A stretch of DNA of 64,000 bases from Clostridiaceae bacterium (GTDB taxonomy: Bacteria > Bacillota > Clostridia > Saccharofermentanales > Saccharofermentanaceae), in NCBI GenBank assembly GCA_012729635.1, contig JAAYCT010000008.1:111197-175196 (forward strand), in the 5' to 3' direction. A program made the position numbers and the translations under genes. The notes beneath the pieces were generated by a model that was not told the DNA's origin, searched no databases, and saw only the letters and a program-made list of their open reading frames with translations. The stretch's first letter is position 1. Each line of letters starts with the position of its first letter. Shown one piece after another: positions 44,103 to 52,772 of this stretch.

Positions 44103-45425
44103 ATGAGATACGAACGGTACAATCCGCAGTTATCCGCATATTCCGGTGACTCCAGAAGAAGACGCCGGAGAATTCTCGGCTGTTTGCGCGGGTTCATCGC
44201 AATCATGACCGTCATGATCGTGGCGGTAGCCTTTGTGCTGTTCTGGCAGTTGTTTTTCGCGGGAGAACAATCGCACGAAAACGGCCTTTTCACAAAAAAA
44301 ACCAGCGTTACTTCCGCCTCTGTCTCGACGATCCCTTTGGCGACCGCCACACCGACGCCGACCCCGATGCCGGAAATCACGGAGCTTCTTCCGTATTCGG
44401 AGATCATCGAGAATTATTTCGGACCCTTACCCGTGCCCGAATTCCGGACGCCTCTGGTGCGCAAAGAGGTGCACGGCATCTATATCGCGGCCGGTGAAAA
44501 TATTACCGCAAACATAGAGCTTGCGAACAACTCCGAAATCAACGCATTTGTCCTGGATCTCAAAGAAGGGTACGGCGTCGGTTTTAACAGTACCAATCCC
44601 ATCGCCCTTGAGACAGGTCAGGTCAAGTCACTTTATAATCTCTCTTCCGTTGTTGAAAAGTGTCACGAGAACGATATCTGGGTAATCGGACGAATCGTAT
44701 GTTTCAAGGACTGGGGATTACTGAATACCTACCCGCATTACTACATCAAGGACGAAAACGGAAACACCCTGAAATTTGAAAATGAAAAGAACTCCTCGTT
44801 CTTAAGCCCTTACAACACCAATACCTGGGATTATTTTATCGACCTGGCGATCGAAGCCGTCGAAATGGGCGTCGATGAAATTCAATTTGATTATGTACGA
44901 TTCCCTGCCGGGGCGACGACAACGGGAGAGAAGCCTTATTTCGGCCCTCCGGAAACAACACCGACCAAAGCCGAAGCAATCAATCGCTTTCTTCAGACAG
45001 CCAGAATACGGATTCAGGATACGTACGGCGTTCCGGTCGGAGCAGATATTTTCGCAATCGTTATGACCAACCAGCCGGATCGGCTGATTGTCGGCCAGGA
45101 TTGGCCGACCGTCGGGTTAACCGGCGTTGACAATCTGTGCCCCATGATTTATCCGGATCATTACGGAAGAGAATTTTATCTCAACGGCAGGCTGTATTCC
45201 CCGCCGAAGGACTACCCTTACGAGATTGTCTATAACTCGTTGCTGGTTGCCGGGCAACAGGCCGCACAAGGATTTAGTGTCGTTCGGCCCTACCTTGCGG
45301 CCTACACTTACGGATACGACGACATCAACCGTCAAATCAAAGGAGCGCAGGATGCGGGAAGCCCCGAATTCATCCTGTGGAACGTTTTCGGCAATTACCC
45401 GGACGGTCAATACGACGGGGGTTGA
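44103..45425 (+). CDS. Putative glycoside hydrolase, DUF4015 family, membrane anchored
   Basis: 440 residues. Arginine-rich N-terminus, one membrane segment (about 36-57), a Thr/Pro linker (ATATPTPTPMPE), then the DUF4015 domain (about 115-440): VHGIYIAAGENI, INAFVLDLKEGYGVGF, IGRIVCFKDW, DEIQFDYVRFPAG, VGADIFAIV and NLCPMIYPDHYG. This is a TIM-barrel of the GH13-like superfamily; the IQFDYVRFP strand carries the likely catalytic Asp. Probable wall or polysaccharide hydrolase on the outer face of the membrane. Substrate unknown. Short AGAGG ribosome site before ATG 44103. Confidence 0.85.
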   Translation: MRYERYNPQLSAYSGDSRRRRRRILGCLRGFIAIMTVMIVAVAFVLFWQLFFAGEQSHENGLFTKKTSVTSASVSTIPLATATPTPTPMPEITELLPYSEIIENYFGPLPVPEFRTPLVRKEVHGIYIAAGENITANIELANNSEINAFVLDLKEGYGVGFNSTNPIALETGQVKSLYNLSSVVEKCHENDIWVIGRIVCFKDWGLLNTYPHYYIKDENGNTLKFENEKNSSFLSPYNTNTWDYFIDLAIEAVEMGVDEIQFDYVRFPAGATTTGEKPYFGPPETTPTKAEAINRFLQTARIRIQDTYGVPVGADIFAIVMTNQPDRLIVGQDWPTVGLTGVDNLCPMIYPDHYGREFYLNGRLYSPPKDYPYEIVYNSLLVAGQQAAQGFSVVRPYLAAYTYGYDDINRQIKGAQDAGSPEFILWNVFGNYPDGQYDGG

Positions 45426-45506
45426 AACGCTCCGGAACAATAATCGCGCTTTCCGACCTGCTTTTCTCGGCTCTGATTCTCCGGATGATCGGTGCGGATT
45501 ATTTGA

Positions 45507-46799
45507 TTATGATTTCGACTCGATCCGTTCTCTTCCGCCCATCCACTTCCGGAGAACCTCGGGAATCATTACGCTTCCGTCTTCCTGTTGGTACTGCTCG
45601 ACGATTGCCGGAAGAATCCGGCTGGTTGCCAACCCGGAGGCGTTAAGGGTATGAACGAATTCGGTCGACTTTCCGTCTTTTCTTCTGAACTTCATATTCC
45701 CTCTTCGGGCCTGATAATCGCCCGCATTGGATGCGGAGCTGACTTCCTTATAATCGTTCATCGAAGGGATCCAAATTTCAATGTCATAGGTCTTCATCAT
45801 TGCGGCGGAGCAATCCGCGGCGGCTAACTTACTGACACGGTAGTGGAGCCCGAGTCCGGCAACCAATTCTGCGGCCTTCCCGACGAGTTCCTGAAGCGCG
45901 TTCTCGGAATCTTCCGGTCGCGTGTACTGGAACATCTCGATCTTGTTAAACTGATGCCCGCGGATCATCCCGCGCTCTTCCGCGCGATACGAACCCGCTT
46001 CTTTTCGATAACAGGGCGTGTATGCAAAGTATTTCAACGGCAAATCGGCCTCGTCAAGGATTTCATCGCGATGAAGATTTACAAGCGCCGTTTCCGCCGT
46101 CGGCAACATAAAATGCGTAAATCCCTCGGGTGCCTCCCGATCCAGGATCTGATATACCTCATCCTTAAATTTCGGGAATTGACCGGCGGTGTACCCGCAG
46201 GCGGATCCGAGCATGTGCGGAGGAAGGATAAATTCATATCCGTCCCGGAGATGCGTCTCGATAAAATACGATAAAAGCGCCCACTCCATGAGCGCGCCGT
46301 CCTTTCTGTACATCCAGAAACCGTTGCCGGACAGCTTGGCTCCGCGCGTATAGTCGATCATCCCGAGCGACTCGACCAGATCGACGTGGTGCTTCGGCGT
46401 AAAAGAAAATGTCGGCTTGCTTCCGGATACGTCGACAACGACATTTTTATCCTTGCCGCCCGCGACCACATCATCCGCCGGCAAATTCGGAATACCCGAA
46501 AGAAAATCGTTTTGCGCCCGATCGATTTCCGCGAGCTGCTCGTCCATGATCCGTATCTGCTCGGATATCTCCTTCATTCGAACAAATACGGAAGAAACAT
46601 CCTGTCCTTCCTTCTTCATTCCGGGGATATCCGCGCTGACCTTGTTTCGACTGGCTTTCAATGCTTCGACGGCACCGATTCTGTCGCGTCTTTCGCGGTC
46701 GCTATGAAGAAAATCGGAAAAATCGACGACAAAGCCCTTTTTGGCGAGCTTCGCCGCAACCCCTTCCGGATCATTTCGGATCATATTGATGTCGATCAT
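45507..46799 (-). CDS. serS: Seryl-tRNA synthetase
   Basis: 430 residues from ATG 46799 (MIDINMIRNDPEGV, the standard N-terminus, with GGGAGG upstream). An N-terminal coiled coil (about 30-100) grips the long variable arm of tRNA-Ser. The class II core shows LPTAETALVNLHRDEI, motif 2 RGHQFNKIEMFQY, and motif 3 NASGLATSRILPAIVEQYQ, an ATSR variant of the more usual AVGR. Attaches serine to tRNA-Ser and tRNA-Sec. No T-box leader is visible upstream. Confidence 0.95.
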   Translation of the reverse strand: MIDINMIRNDPEGVAAKLAKKGFVVDFSDFLHSDRERRDRIGAVEALKASRNKVSADIPGMKKEGQDVSSVFVRMKEISEQIRIMDEQLAEIDRAQNDFLSGIPNLPADDVVAGGKDKNVVVDVSGSKPTFSFTPKHHVDLVESLGMIDYTRGAKLSGNGFWMYRKDGALMEWALLSYFIETHLRDGYEFILPPHMLGSACGYTAGQFPKFKDEVYQILDREAPEGFTHFMLPTAETALVNLHRDEILDEADLPLKYFAYTPCYRKEAGSYRAEERGMIRGHQFNKIEMFQYTRPEDSENALQELVGKAAELVAGLGLHYRVSKLAAADCSAAMMKTYDIEIWIPSMNDYKEVSSASNAGDYQARRGNMKFRRKDGKSTEFVHTLNASGLATSRILPAIVEQYQQEDGSVMIPEVLRKWMGGRERIESKS

Positions 46800-47047
46800 G
46801 ACATGGCCTCCCATTCCGTAAACTATCAGGCATATTATACCCGATTTGCATGGGATAAAAAAGAAATCCGAATCGGGATACGCACTTCAGAGAAAAAGAC
46901 GCCCGGATCCGGCCCCCGCTTGTCTCAAGGGACACGTGAATCGTTTATCGGTTTTCTTATTTTCCGATTATGCTTATAATGTTTGGGGTTACAAATGACC
47001 GTCCGTTGTTTATAATAGCGTTAATAATAGTTGAGGGAGGCGATATT

Positions 47048-48466
47048 TTGTCAACCGTACTCGCTTTTCGCGGAGGAGTCCATCCCAGGCATAATAAGAA
47101 CACGGATGTCCTTCCCTCCATTCGTCTCACGGATTTTTCGGAAGTAGACATTCCTTTACATCAACAAATCGGTCCGCCCTGTACCTGTGTCGTCTCTCCC
47201 GGCGACTATGTCTGTGTCGGACAGGTCATCGCCCGTTCAGAACACCCGATGGCCGTTCCGATCCACTCCAGCGTATCGGGAACGGTCAAAGAAATTCATC
47301 ATGTCGTCTCGGAGATCGGTGAACCGATTGAAGCCGTCCGGATCGAATCCGACGGGAAATTCGTCGACGACCCGTCCGTCGCTCCTCCGGTCATCGAATC
47401 CCGCGAGGACTTCATTGCCGCAGTACGCGCTTCCGGACTGGTGGGTCTCGGAGGTGCGGCATTTCCGACGCACATCAAGCTCAATCCTCCCGCCGACAAG
47501 AAGCCGCAATTCCTTCTGATCAATGCCGCGGAGTGCGAACCGTACATCACGTCGGACTATCGCATGATGTGCGAAAATCCGGACCAAATCATCGACGGCA
47601 TTCTTGCGGTCATGAAATGGATCGACATCCCGCGGGCAATCATCGGATACGAGGACAACAAACCTCTGGTCAGCCGTATTTTCGAACACGAGCTCGAAAA
47701 GAGAATCTTCAAGACCGGAGAGTGTCATGACATCCGGGTTCACAAAATGAAGACCGTATATCCTCAGGGCGCCGAGAAAATGTTTATTTACGCGCTCACG
47801 GGCCGAAAGGTCCCGCCCGGCAAGCTCCCGCATGACGTGCATGTGACGGTGCTTAACGTATCCACGGTTCGACAGATCGGCCTGTACCTTCGAACCGGTA
47901 TGCCGCTGGTAAGAAGACGCATTACGCTCGACGGAAGCGCGCTCAACATTCACGGTAATTTTAACGTCCCGATCGGAGCCCGTGTCCGGGACATCATCGA
48001 GTCGGCCGGCGGACTTCGCGAGGATCCGACCAAAGTAATTATGGGCGGACCGATGATGGGTGTGGCACTCGACAGCATGGATTGCGGGCTTATCAAAGCC
48101 AACAACGCGATTCTGGTTTTCGGAAGTAAGGAGACCCGCGTTCCTCCGGAATCCGCATGTATCCGCTGTGCGCGATGCGTGATGGCTTGCCCGATGTTGC
48201 TTCAGCCCGCGGGAATCGATCAGGCCGCCCGGCGAAAAGATATTGAGATGCTGACTCATTTTCGCGTAATGGACTGTATCGAGTGCGGCAGTTGCACCTA
48301 TTCCTGCCCGGCAAAACGGTTTATCAACCAAAGCATCACAGACGGGAAAAAGCTCATACGCGCCGAAAAAGAGCGTTACGCTTCGGAACAGAGGCTTCGG
48401 ACCGCTTCTCAAAAAGCATCTTCGGGAAAGGAGGAGCAAGACGGAAAGTCGGTTCCTAAGGAATAG
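47048..48466 (+). CDS. rnfC: Rnf complex subunit C
   Basis: 472 residues from a TTG at 47048, seven bases after GGGAGG; no ATG fits. Peripheral subunit that takes electrons between NADH and the rest of Rnf. Seen: FRGGVHPRHNKN opening, the FMN/NADH region GLVGLGGAAFPTHIKL, LINAAECEPYITSDYR and two [4Fe-4S] motifs CIRCARCVMACPMLLQPAG and CIECGSCTYSCPAKRF. Opens the rnfCDGEAB operon, the usual clostridial order. Confidence 0.96.
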   Translation: MSTVLAFRGGVHPRHNKNTDVLPSIRLTDFSEVDIPLHQQIGPPCTCVVSPGDYVCVGQVIARSEHPMAVPIHSSVSGTVKEIHHVVSEIGEPIEAVRIESDGKFVDDPSVAPPVIESREDFIAAVRASGLVGLGGAAFPTHIKLNPPADKKPQFLLINAAECEPYITSDYRMMCENPDQIIDGILAVMKWIDIPRAIIGYEDNKPLVSRIFEHELEKRIFKTGECHDIRVHKMKTVYPQGAEKMFIYALTGRKVPPGKLPHDVHVTVLNVSTVRQIGLYLRTGMPLVRRRITLDGSALNIHGNFNVPIGARVRDIIESAGGLREDPTKVIMGGPMMGVALDSMDCGLIKANNAILVFGSKETRVPPESACIRCARCVMACPMLLQPAGIDQAARRKDIEMLTHFRVMDCIECGSCTYSCPAKRFINQSITDGKKLIRAEKERYASEQRLRTASQKASSGKEEQDGKSVPKE

Positions 48467-48492
48467 ACCGAGTCTTTGCCTGCAAAACAGAT

Positions 48493-49578
48493 ATGAAATT
48501 ACAGGTATCCAATTCTCCGCATATCCGTGACAAGGTAACGACCGCATCTCTGATGAGGGATGTGGCGATCGCTTTGTTGCCCGCGGCCGTCGCGTCCGGT
48601 TTCCTTTTCGGTATCCGCGCCGTGATGATGATTATCGTCTCCGTCGCATGCTGTGTGCTTTTCGAGTATTTATCGCGAAGAATCATGAAACGCGAAAATA
48701 CCATCCTTGACTTTTCGGCAATCGTAACGGGCATCCTTCTGGCCTTAAATCTTCCCCCGACCCTCCCCTACTATATGATCGTGCTCGGCGCTTTGTTCGC
48801 AATCGTCGTCGTTAAGCAAATGTTCGGCGGACTCGGAAACAATTTCGTCAATCCGGCGCTCGCCGCCCGCATCTTTCTGGTCATCGCGTTTCCGACGCAG
48901 ATGACCCATTGGACGGTTCGGGAGGGAGCATTTTCTTTCTTTGATTCTTTTCTGGGGAAGGATTTGGTTTCCTCCGCAACACCGCTTGCGATGATGCGTA
49001 ATACGGTCGCGGATGCCGCTTCCGGTGCGACTTCTTCTGCTACAATCGCAGCGGAATCGAGTTCCCTGCCCTCTCTCCTTTCTCTTTTTCTCGGTCAAAA
49101 AGGCGGTTGTATCGGCGAGGTTTGTATTCTGGCCCTCCTGATCGGTGCCGCTTATCTTTTTGTCCGAAAAGTAATTGTCCCGTGGATTCCTCTGGCGTAT
49201 CTGGGATCATTTACGATTCTGGTACTCTTTTTCGGTCATACGCCGCTATTGGAAGCGGTCCGGTACCGTCCGTTATCGCTTGAGGCTTGGCAGAATGCGA
49301 TGTATGAACCGCTGTTCATGCTCCTGACGGGCGGATTGATGATCGGTGCATTTTTTATGGCGACGGATTATGTAACGTCACCGGTCACCCGATCCGGCCG
49401 AATTATTTTCGGTATCGGATGCGGTATCATGACCTTCCTGATCCGTTATTACGGTAACATGGCCGAGGGCGTCTCGTTTTCCATCATTCTGATGAATATT
49501 CTGACCCCACATATTGATCGAATGACCCTCAGCAAACCGTTCGGCGAAAGGAGGGCGAAGAAACATGCGAGCCTCTGA
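48493..49578 (+). CDS. rnfD: Rnf complex subunit D
   Basis: 361 residues, polytopic membrane protein with covalently bound FMN. Seen: SNSPHIRDKVTTASLMRDVAIALLPA, GLGNNFVNPALAARIFLVIAFP and VSSATPLAMMR, whose Thr is the likely FMN attachment site, then FFMATDYVTSPVTRSGRIIFGIGCG. Ribosome site before ATG 48493 is weak, so translation may depend on rnfC. Ends 14 bases inside rnfG. Confidence 0.95.
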   Translation: MKLQVSNSPHIRDKVTTASLMRDVAIALLPAAVASGFLFGIRAVMMIIVSVACCVLFEYLSRRIMKRENTILDFSAIVTGILLALNLPPTLPYYMIVLGALFAIVVVKQMFGGLGNNFVNPALAARIFLVIAFPTQMTHWTVREGAFSFFDSFLGKDLVSSATPLAMMRNTVADAASGATSSATIAAESSSLPSLLSLFLGQKGGCIGEVCILALLIGAAYLFVRKVIVPWIPLAYLGSFTILVLFFGHTPLLEAVRYRPLSLEAWQNAMYEPLFMLLTGGLMIGAFFMATDYVTSPVTRSGRIIFGIGCGIMTFLIRYYGNMAEGVSFSIILMNILTPHIDRMTLSKPFGERRAKKHASL

Positions 49579-50167
49579 CAAGGTGAAATCAGCACCGATC
49601 TCGTTTGTCCCGGCAATCACCCTTGCCGTGATTTGTTTGGTTTGCGCTCTTCTTTTAGCGGGAACGTACGAATTGACCCGCGATGCGATTTCCGAACAGG
49701 AAGCTCAGGCCGCAAAAAATCGCATGATAGCGATTTTCCCGGACGGTAATCAATTCAAGGAAGTCCGGATCGAAGAGGACTTGAAAGCTCAATTGATTTC
49801 CGACGGTTGCGCGTGTGAAGAGATTCACGAAGCATTGGATTCCGATGGCAATCGGATGGGGTACATCATCGTCTCACGAAGCTTCGGCTACGCCGGAGAC
49901 ATCATCGTCACTTCCGGTTTCTTGCCGGACGGGTCGATTGTTCATGTCATCGTCACCGCTCCGGACGAAACTCCGAAGCTGGGTAAGGAAGTGGAGGAGA
50001 AATATTTCACCGACCGCTTTTCCGGTGTTTCCGCGGGAGACCATGCCGAAAACTGTGTCGATATGATCTCGGGTGCGACCATTTCGTCCAAAGCGGTTTG
50101 TACCGCATTCAACAAAGCGGTCGAGACCTTCCGCACGCTTTCCGAGAAAGGAGTAATCGGATCATGA
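49565..50167 (+). CDS. rnfG: Rnf complex subunit G
   Basis: 200 residues. One membrane segment (about 12-33), then an extracytoplasmic FMN-binding domain with the SGAT site in CVDMISGATISSKAV (Thr172 is the probable covalent FMN residue). AGGAGG lies inside the end of rnfD, and the coding regions overlap by 14 bases. Confidence 0.95.
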   Translation: MRASDKVKSAPISFVPAITLAVICLVCALLLAGTYELTRDAISEQEAQAAKNRMIAIFPDGNQFKEVRIEEDLKAQLISDGCACEEIHEALDSDGNRMGYIIVSRSFGYAGDIIVTSGFLPDGSIVHVIVTAPDETPKLGKEVEEKYFTDRFSGVSAGDHAENCVDMISGATISSKAVCTAFNKAVETFRTLSEKGVIGS

Positions 50168-50940
50168 GTGAGCATATGTCCGACAAAACCTACCGGTCGC
50201 CGGATCAACGGCTGGAGGAGAAAAAGAAATCCGAGTCCCCTTGGAGTATCGTTTTGAACGGTCTTTTATTCGAAAATCCGGCCCTTCGTCTGATTCTCGG
50301 AATCTGTCCTCTTTTGGCGGTGACCATCTCCGCCAAATCATCTCTGTTCATGGGCTTCGCCGTCATTTTCGTACTGACCGGGTCGGAGTTTATCGTTTCC
50401 CTTCTTCGTCATGTGATTCCGGTCAAGGTTCGGATTCCCGCGTTCATCACCATCATAGCGGGCTTTGTCACGATCGTTCAATTGGTCGTCTCGGCATATT
50501 TGCCCGCCCTCAACGAATCGCTCGGCATCTACATTCCGCTGATTGTCGTCAACTGCGTCGTACTGGCTCGCGCGGAGACCTTCGCAAGTAAAAGAAGCCC
50601 CGCGTACTCGGTTCTTGACGGACTGAGCATGGGCGGCGGCTTTACTCTTGCTCTTCTGATGATGGGCAGTATTCGTGAGATTCTCGGCGCCGGAACGTTT
50701 TTCGACGTAAAGCTTCCGTTGTTCGGTAGCGTTATTGAGCCGATCATGTTCTTTTCTCTTCCTCCGGGCGGATTCTTTGTTTTCGGAATTTGTATCATCA
50801 TCATGCAATGGGTCGTAATCCGGATCAAAAGGATCACCGCCAACAAGAACAAGACCGTGCTTGCTGAATCGGAAACGGACGAATCCGCGTGCTCCTCCTG
50901 CGGCGCCTGTTCAATTTGTCGTGAAAGCGAGGTGAAATGA
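50164..50940 (+). CDS. rnfE: Rnf complex subunit E with C-terminal cysteine cluster
   Basis: 258 residues from ATG 50164, overlapping the rnfG stop as ATGA; an AAAGGAG site is ten bases upstream. Six-helix membrane protein homologous to RnfA: NPALRLILGICPLLAVT, LNESLGIYIPLIVVNCVVLARAE, DGLSMGGGFTLALLMMGSIREILGAG. The C-terminal tail ends in ACSSCGACSIC, four cysteines each two residues apart (C-x2-C-x2-C-x2-C), which core RnfE proteins of proteobacteria lack. It could bind an extra Fe-S cluster or metal. Confidence 0.94.
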   Translation: MSEHMSDKTYRSPDQRLEEKKKSESPWSIVLNGLLFENPALRLILGICPLLAVTISAKSSLFMGFAVIFVLTGSEFIVSLLRHVIPVKVRIPAFITIIAGFVTIVQLVVSAYLPALNESLGIYIPLIVVNCVVLARAETFASKRSPAYSVLDGLSMGGGFTLALLMMGSIREILGAGTFFDVKLPLFGSVIEPIMFFSLPPGGFFVFGICIIIMQWVVIRIKRITANKNKTVLAESETDESACSSCGACSICRESEVK

Positions 50941-51560
50941 AGATGATCACTTTTATCTTATCGATTGACATCCAGGGTCTCATGATCATTCTCTTTTCCG
51001 CCATACTCGTTGATAACTTTGTTCTTTCCAAATTCTTGGGCATCTGTCCGTTTCTGGGCGTTTCCAAAAATCTGAAAACGGCGATGGGTATGAGCGCGGC
51101 CGTTATCGCAATCATGCTTCTGGCTTCCGCGATCACCTGGCCGATTCAGAACTTTTTACTGAATCCTATGGGGATCGGCTTTTTGCAGACGCTTGTCTTT
51201 ATTCTGGTCATCGCTTCCCTTGTCCAGATGGTGGAAACCATCATGAAGAAGACCCTGCCGCCGCTCTACAAAGCCCTCGGCATCTATCTTCCCCTGATTA
51301 CGACGAACTGCGCGGTGTTGGGCGTGACGATTCTCAATATCACCAAGGATTTTTCTTTCGGAAAGGCAATGACCAACTCGCTCGGAGCGGGGCTTGGATT
51401 CGCGCTGGCGCTGTTCCTTTTTTCGGGCGTTCGGATGCGCATCGAAAAGGCGGATGTCCCCAAAGCGCTTCGCGGACTCCCGATCACACTGATTGCCGCA
51501 TCGCTGGTGTCGGTTTCCTTCTTCGCGTTTAAGGGATTGATTGAGAATATTTTCGGATGA
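50937..51560 (+). CDS. rnfA: Rnf complex subunit A
   Basis: 207 residues; start overlaps the rnfE stop as ATGA. Six membrane segments with FSAILVDNFVLSKFLGICPFLGV, LGIYLPLITTNCAVLGV and a C-terminal RGLPITLIAASLVSVSFFAFKGL. With RnfE it holds the membrane-embedded [2Fe-2S] cluster between conserved cysteines in the GICPF and TNCAV motifs and forms the ion path. Slightly longer than typical (about 190), mainly at the N-terminus; ATG 50943 is an alternative start. Confidence 0.95.
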   Translation: MKMITFILSIDIQGLMIILFSAILVDNFVLSKFLGICPFLGVSKNLKTAMGMSAAVIAIMLLASAITWPIQNFLLNPMGIGFLQTLVFILVIASLVQMVETIMKKTLPPLYKALGIYLPLITTNCAVLGVTILNITKDFSFGKAMTNSLGAGLGFALALFLFSGVRMRIEKADVPKALRGLPITLIAASLVSVSFFAFKGLIENIFG

Positions 51561-51587
51561 CTTGTCCGATTTTCTAAGGAGAGATCT

Positions 51588-52409
51588 ATGTACGATGTAC
51601 CGTTTCGACTTTTCGCTATTGAAAACATTATAATTCCCGCATTGATCATGCTCGGCGCGGCCTTGCTCCTCGGTTTTCTTATTGTGATTGTTTCCAACCT
51701 GTTCAAGGTGCCGGGCAACGAAAAAAAGGATGCGTTGATGGATGCCCTTCCCGGAGCGAATTGCGGCGGATGCGGATTCCCCGGCTGTGAGGGATATGCG
51801 GATTATTTGCTTACACCCGGTGCCGATACCTCCCTGTGCTCGGTCGGCGGAGCGGAATGCGCACGGGAAATCGCAGCGATTCTCGGCACGGAAGCCGTCG
51901 AACCGGAGAAGAAAATCGTCGTCCTTCGTTGCCAGGGGACCTCGGAGCATACATCTCCCAGATACGAGTATCTCGGCACCCAGTCTTGTCATGCCGCTCA
52001 TAATTTACTGGGCGGCCCGGGTTCCTGTACATACGGTTGTCTCGGCTTCGGTGATTGTGTCGCCGTGTGCGCGTTCGACGCACTAAAGATCAAAGACGGG
52101 ATTGTTCATGTCAATCGCGAGAAGTGTACCGCTTGCGGACAGTGCGTCAAAGCTTGTCCGAAGGGTCTTTTGAAGCTATTACCCGCAGCCGCGACCGTTG
52201 CGGTCCGATGCAGTAACGAATGGCCCGGAGCGCAAACGCGAAAGTTCTGTAATATCGGTTGTATCGGCTGCCGTCGGTGTGTCAAAGAGTGCCCGGTCGA
52301 GGCGATTTCGATGAAGGGTTCGCTTGCGGTGATCGACCAAGCCAAGTGTATCCACTGTGATGCGTGTGTCGCCGTTTGTCCGACAAAGGCAATCGCCCGG
52401 TTTTCATAA
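51588..52409 (+). CDS. rnfB: Rnf complex subunit B
   Basis: 273 residues. N-terminal membrane anchor (IIIPALIMLGAALLLGFLIVIVSNLF), then ANCGGCGFPGCEGYADYL, a [4Fe-4S] site, then cysteine-rich ferredoxin modules: CTYGCLGFGDCVAVCAFDAL, CTACGQCVKACPKGLL, CIGCRRCVKECPVEAI and CIHCDACVAVCPTKAI. Accepts electrons from reduced ferredoxin, made by PFOR in this window, and passes them into the complex. Last gene of the operon, 27 bases after rnfA. Confidence 0.96.
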   Translation: MYDVPFRLFAIENIIIPALIMLGAALLLGFLIVIVSNLFKVPGNEKKDALMDALPGANCGGCGFPGCEGYADYLLTPGADTSLCSVGGAECAREIAAILGTEAVEPEKKIVVLRCQGTSEHTSPRYEYLGTQSCHAAHNLLGGPGSCTYGCLGFGDCVAVCAFDALKIKDGIVHVNREKCTACGQCVKACPKGLLKLLPAAATVAVRCSNEWPGAQTRKFCNIGCIGCRRCVKECPVEAISMKGSLAVIDQAKCIHCDACVAVCPTKAIARFS

Positions 52410-52426
52410 CGTTGTCCTGTTTTTTC

Positions 52427-52455
52427 TTGCACACCGGGAATAAATGTGGTATTAT
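52427..52455 (+). promoter_or_regulatory. Probable sigma-A promoter of rpmB
   Basis: -35 TTGCAC (52427-52432), 17-base spacer, -10 TATTAT (52450-52455), 40 bases before the start codon. Confidence 0.65.
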
Positions 52456-52494
52456 TCTCTCTGCGCGTTATCCGGAAATGGAGGAGGTATCATC

Positions 52495-52692
52495 ATGGCA
52501 AAGTGCGAGATCTGTCAGAAGAACCTGTTTTTTGGCAGAAAGATCAGAATCACCCGTTCGCAGATTTCCCGCCGTGCACTCACACAGCAGAAGTCCAATG
52601 TGCGTAATGTTCGGGTTATGGTTGACGGCACACCCAAGACAATGCACGTATGCACGCGCTGTCTTCGTTCCGGTGCGGTTGAGAGAGCCTGA
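52495..52692 (+). CDS. rpmB: 50S ribosomal protein L28
   Basis: 65 residues from ATG 52495 behind GGAGGAGG. MAKCEICQKNLFFGRKI and HVCTRCLRSG give the two CxxC pairs of the zinc-binding (C+) form of L28. The stretch QQKSNVRNVRVMVDGTPKTM is family-typical. Monocistronic, between a sigma-A promoter and a strong hairpin terminator. Confidence 0.95.
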   Translation: MAKCEICQKNLFFGRKIRITRSQISRRALTQQKSNVRNVRVMVDGTPKTMHVCTRCLRSGAVERA

Positions 52693-52714
52693 TTCGCAAG
52701 TTTCTGATATGTTA

Positions 52715-52742
52715 AAAGGCGGCTTTATAATCAGCCGCCTTT
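52715..52742 (+). terminator. Terminator of rpmB
   Basis: Arms AGGCGGC / GCCGCCT (52715-52721, 52732-52738) followed by TTTTT. It may also act leftward for the operon ending at 52773 through the AAAA on its left. Confidence 0.88.
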
Positions 52743-52772
52743 TTCGTGCGAAAAAATCAGGCATACCAAAGA

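Noticed and set aside
46800..46969. T-box leader of serS
   Set aside because: No AGGGTGGNACCGCG-like T-box word and no terminator in the short gap.
47237..48547. 436-codon frame antisense to rnfC
   Set aside because: rnfC has all its motifs on the sense strand; the antisense product resembles nothing.
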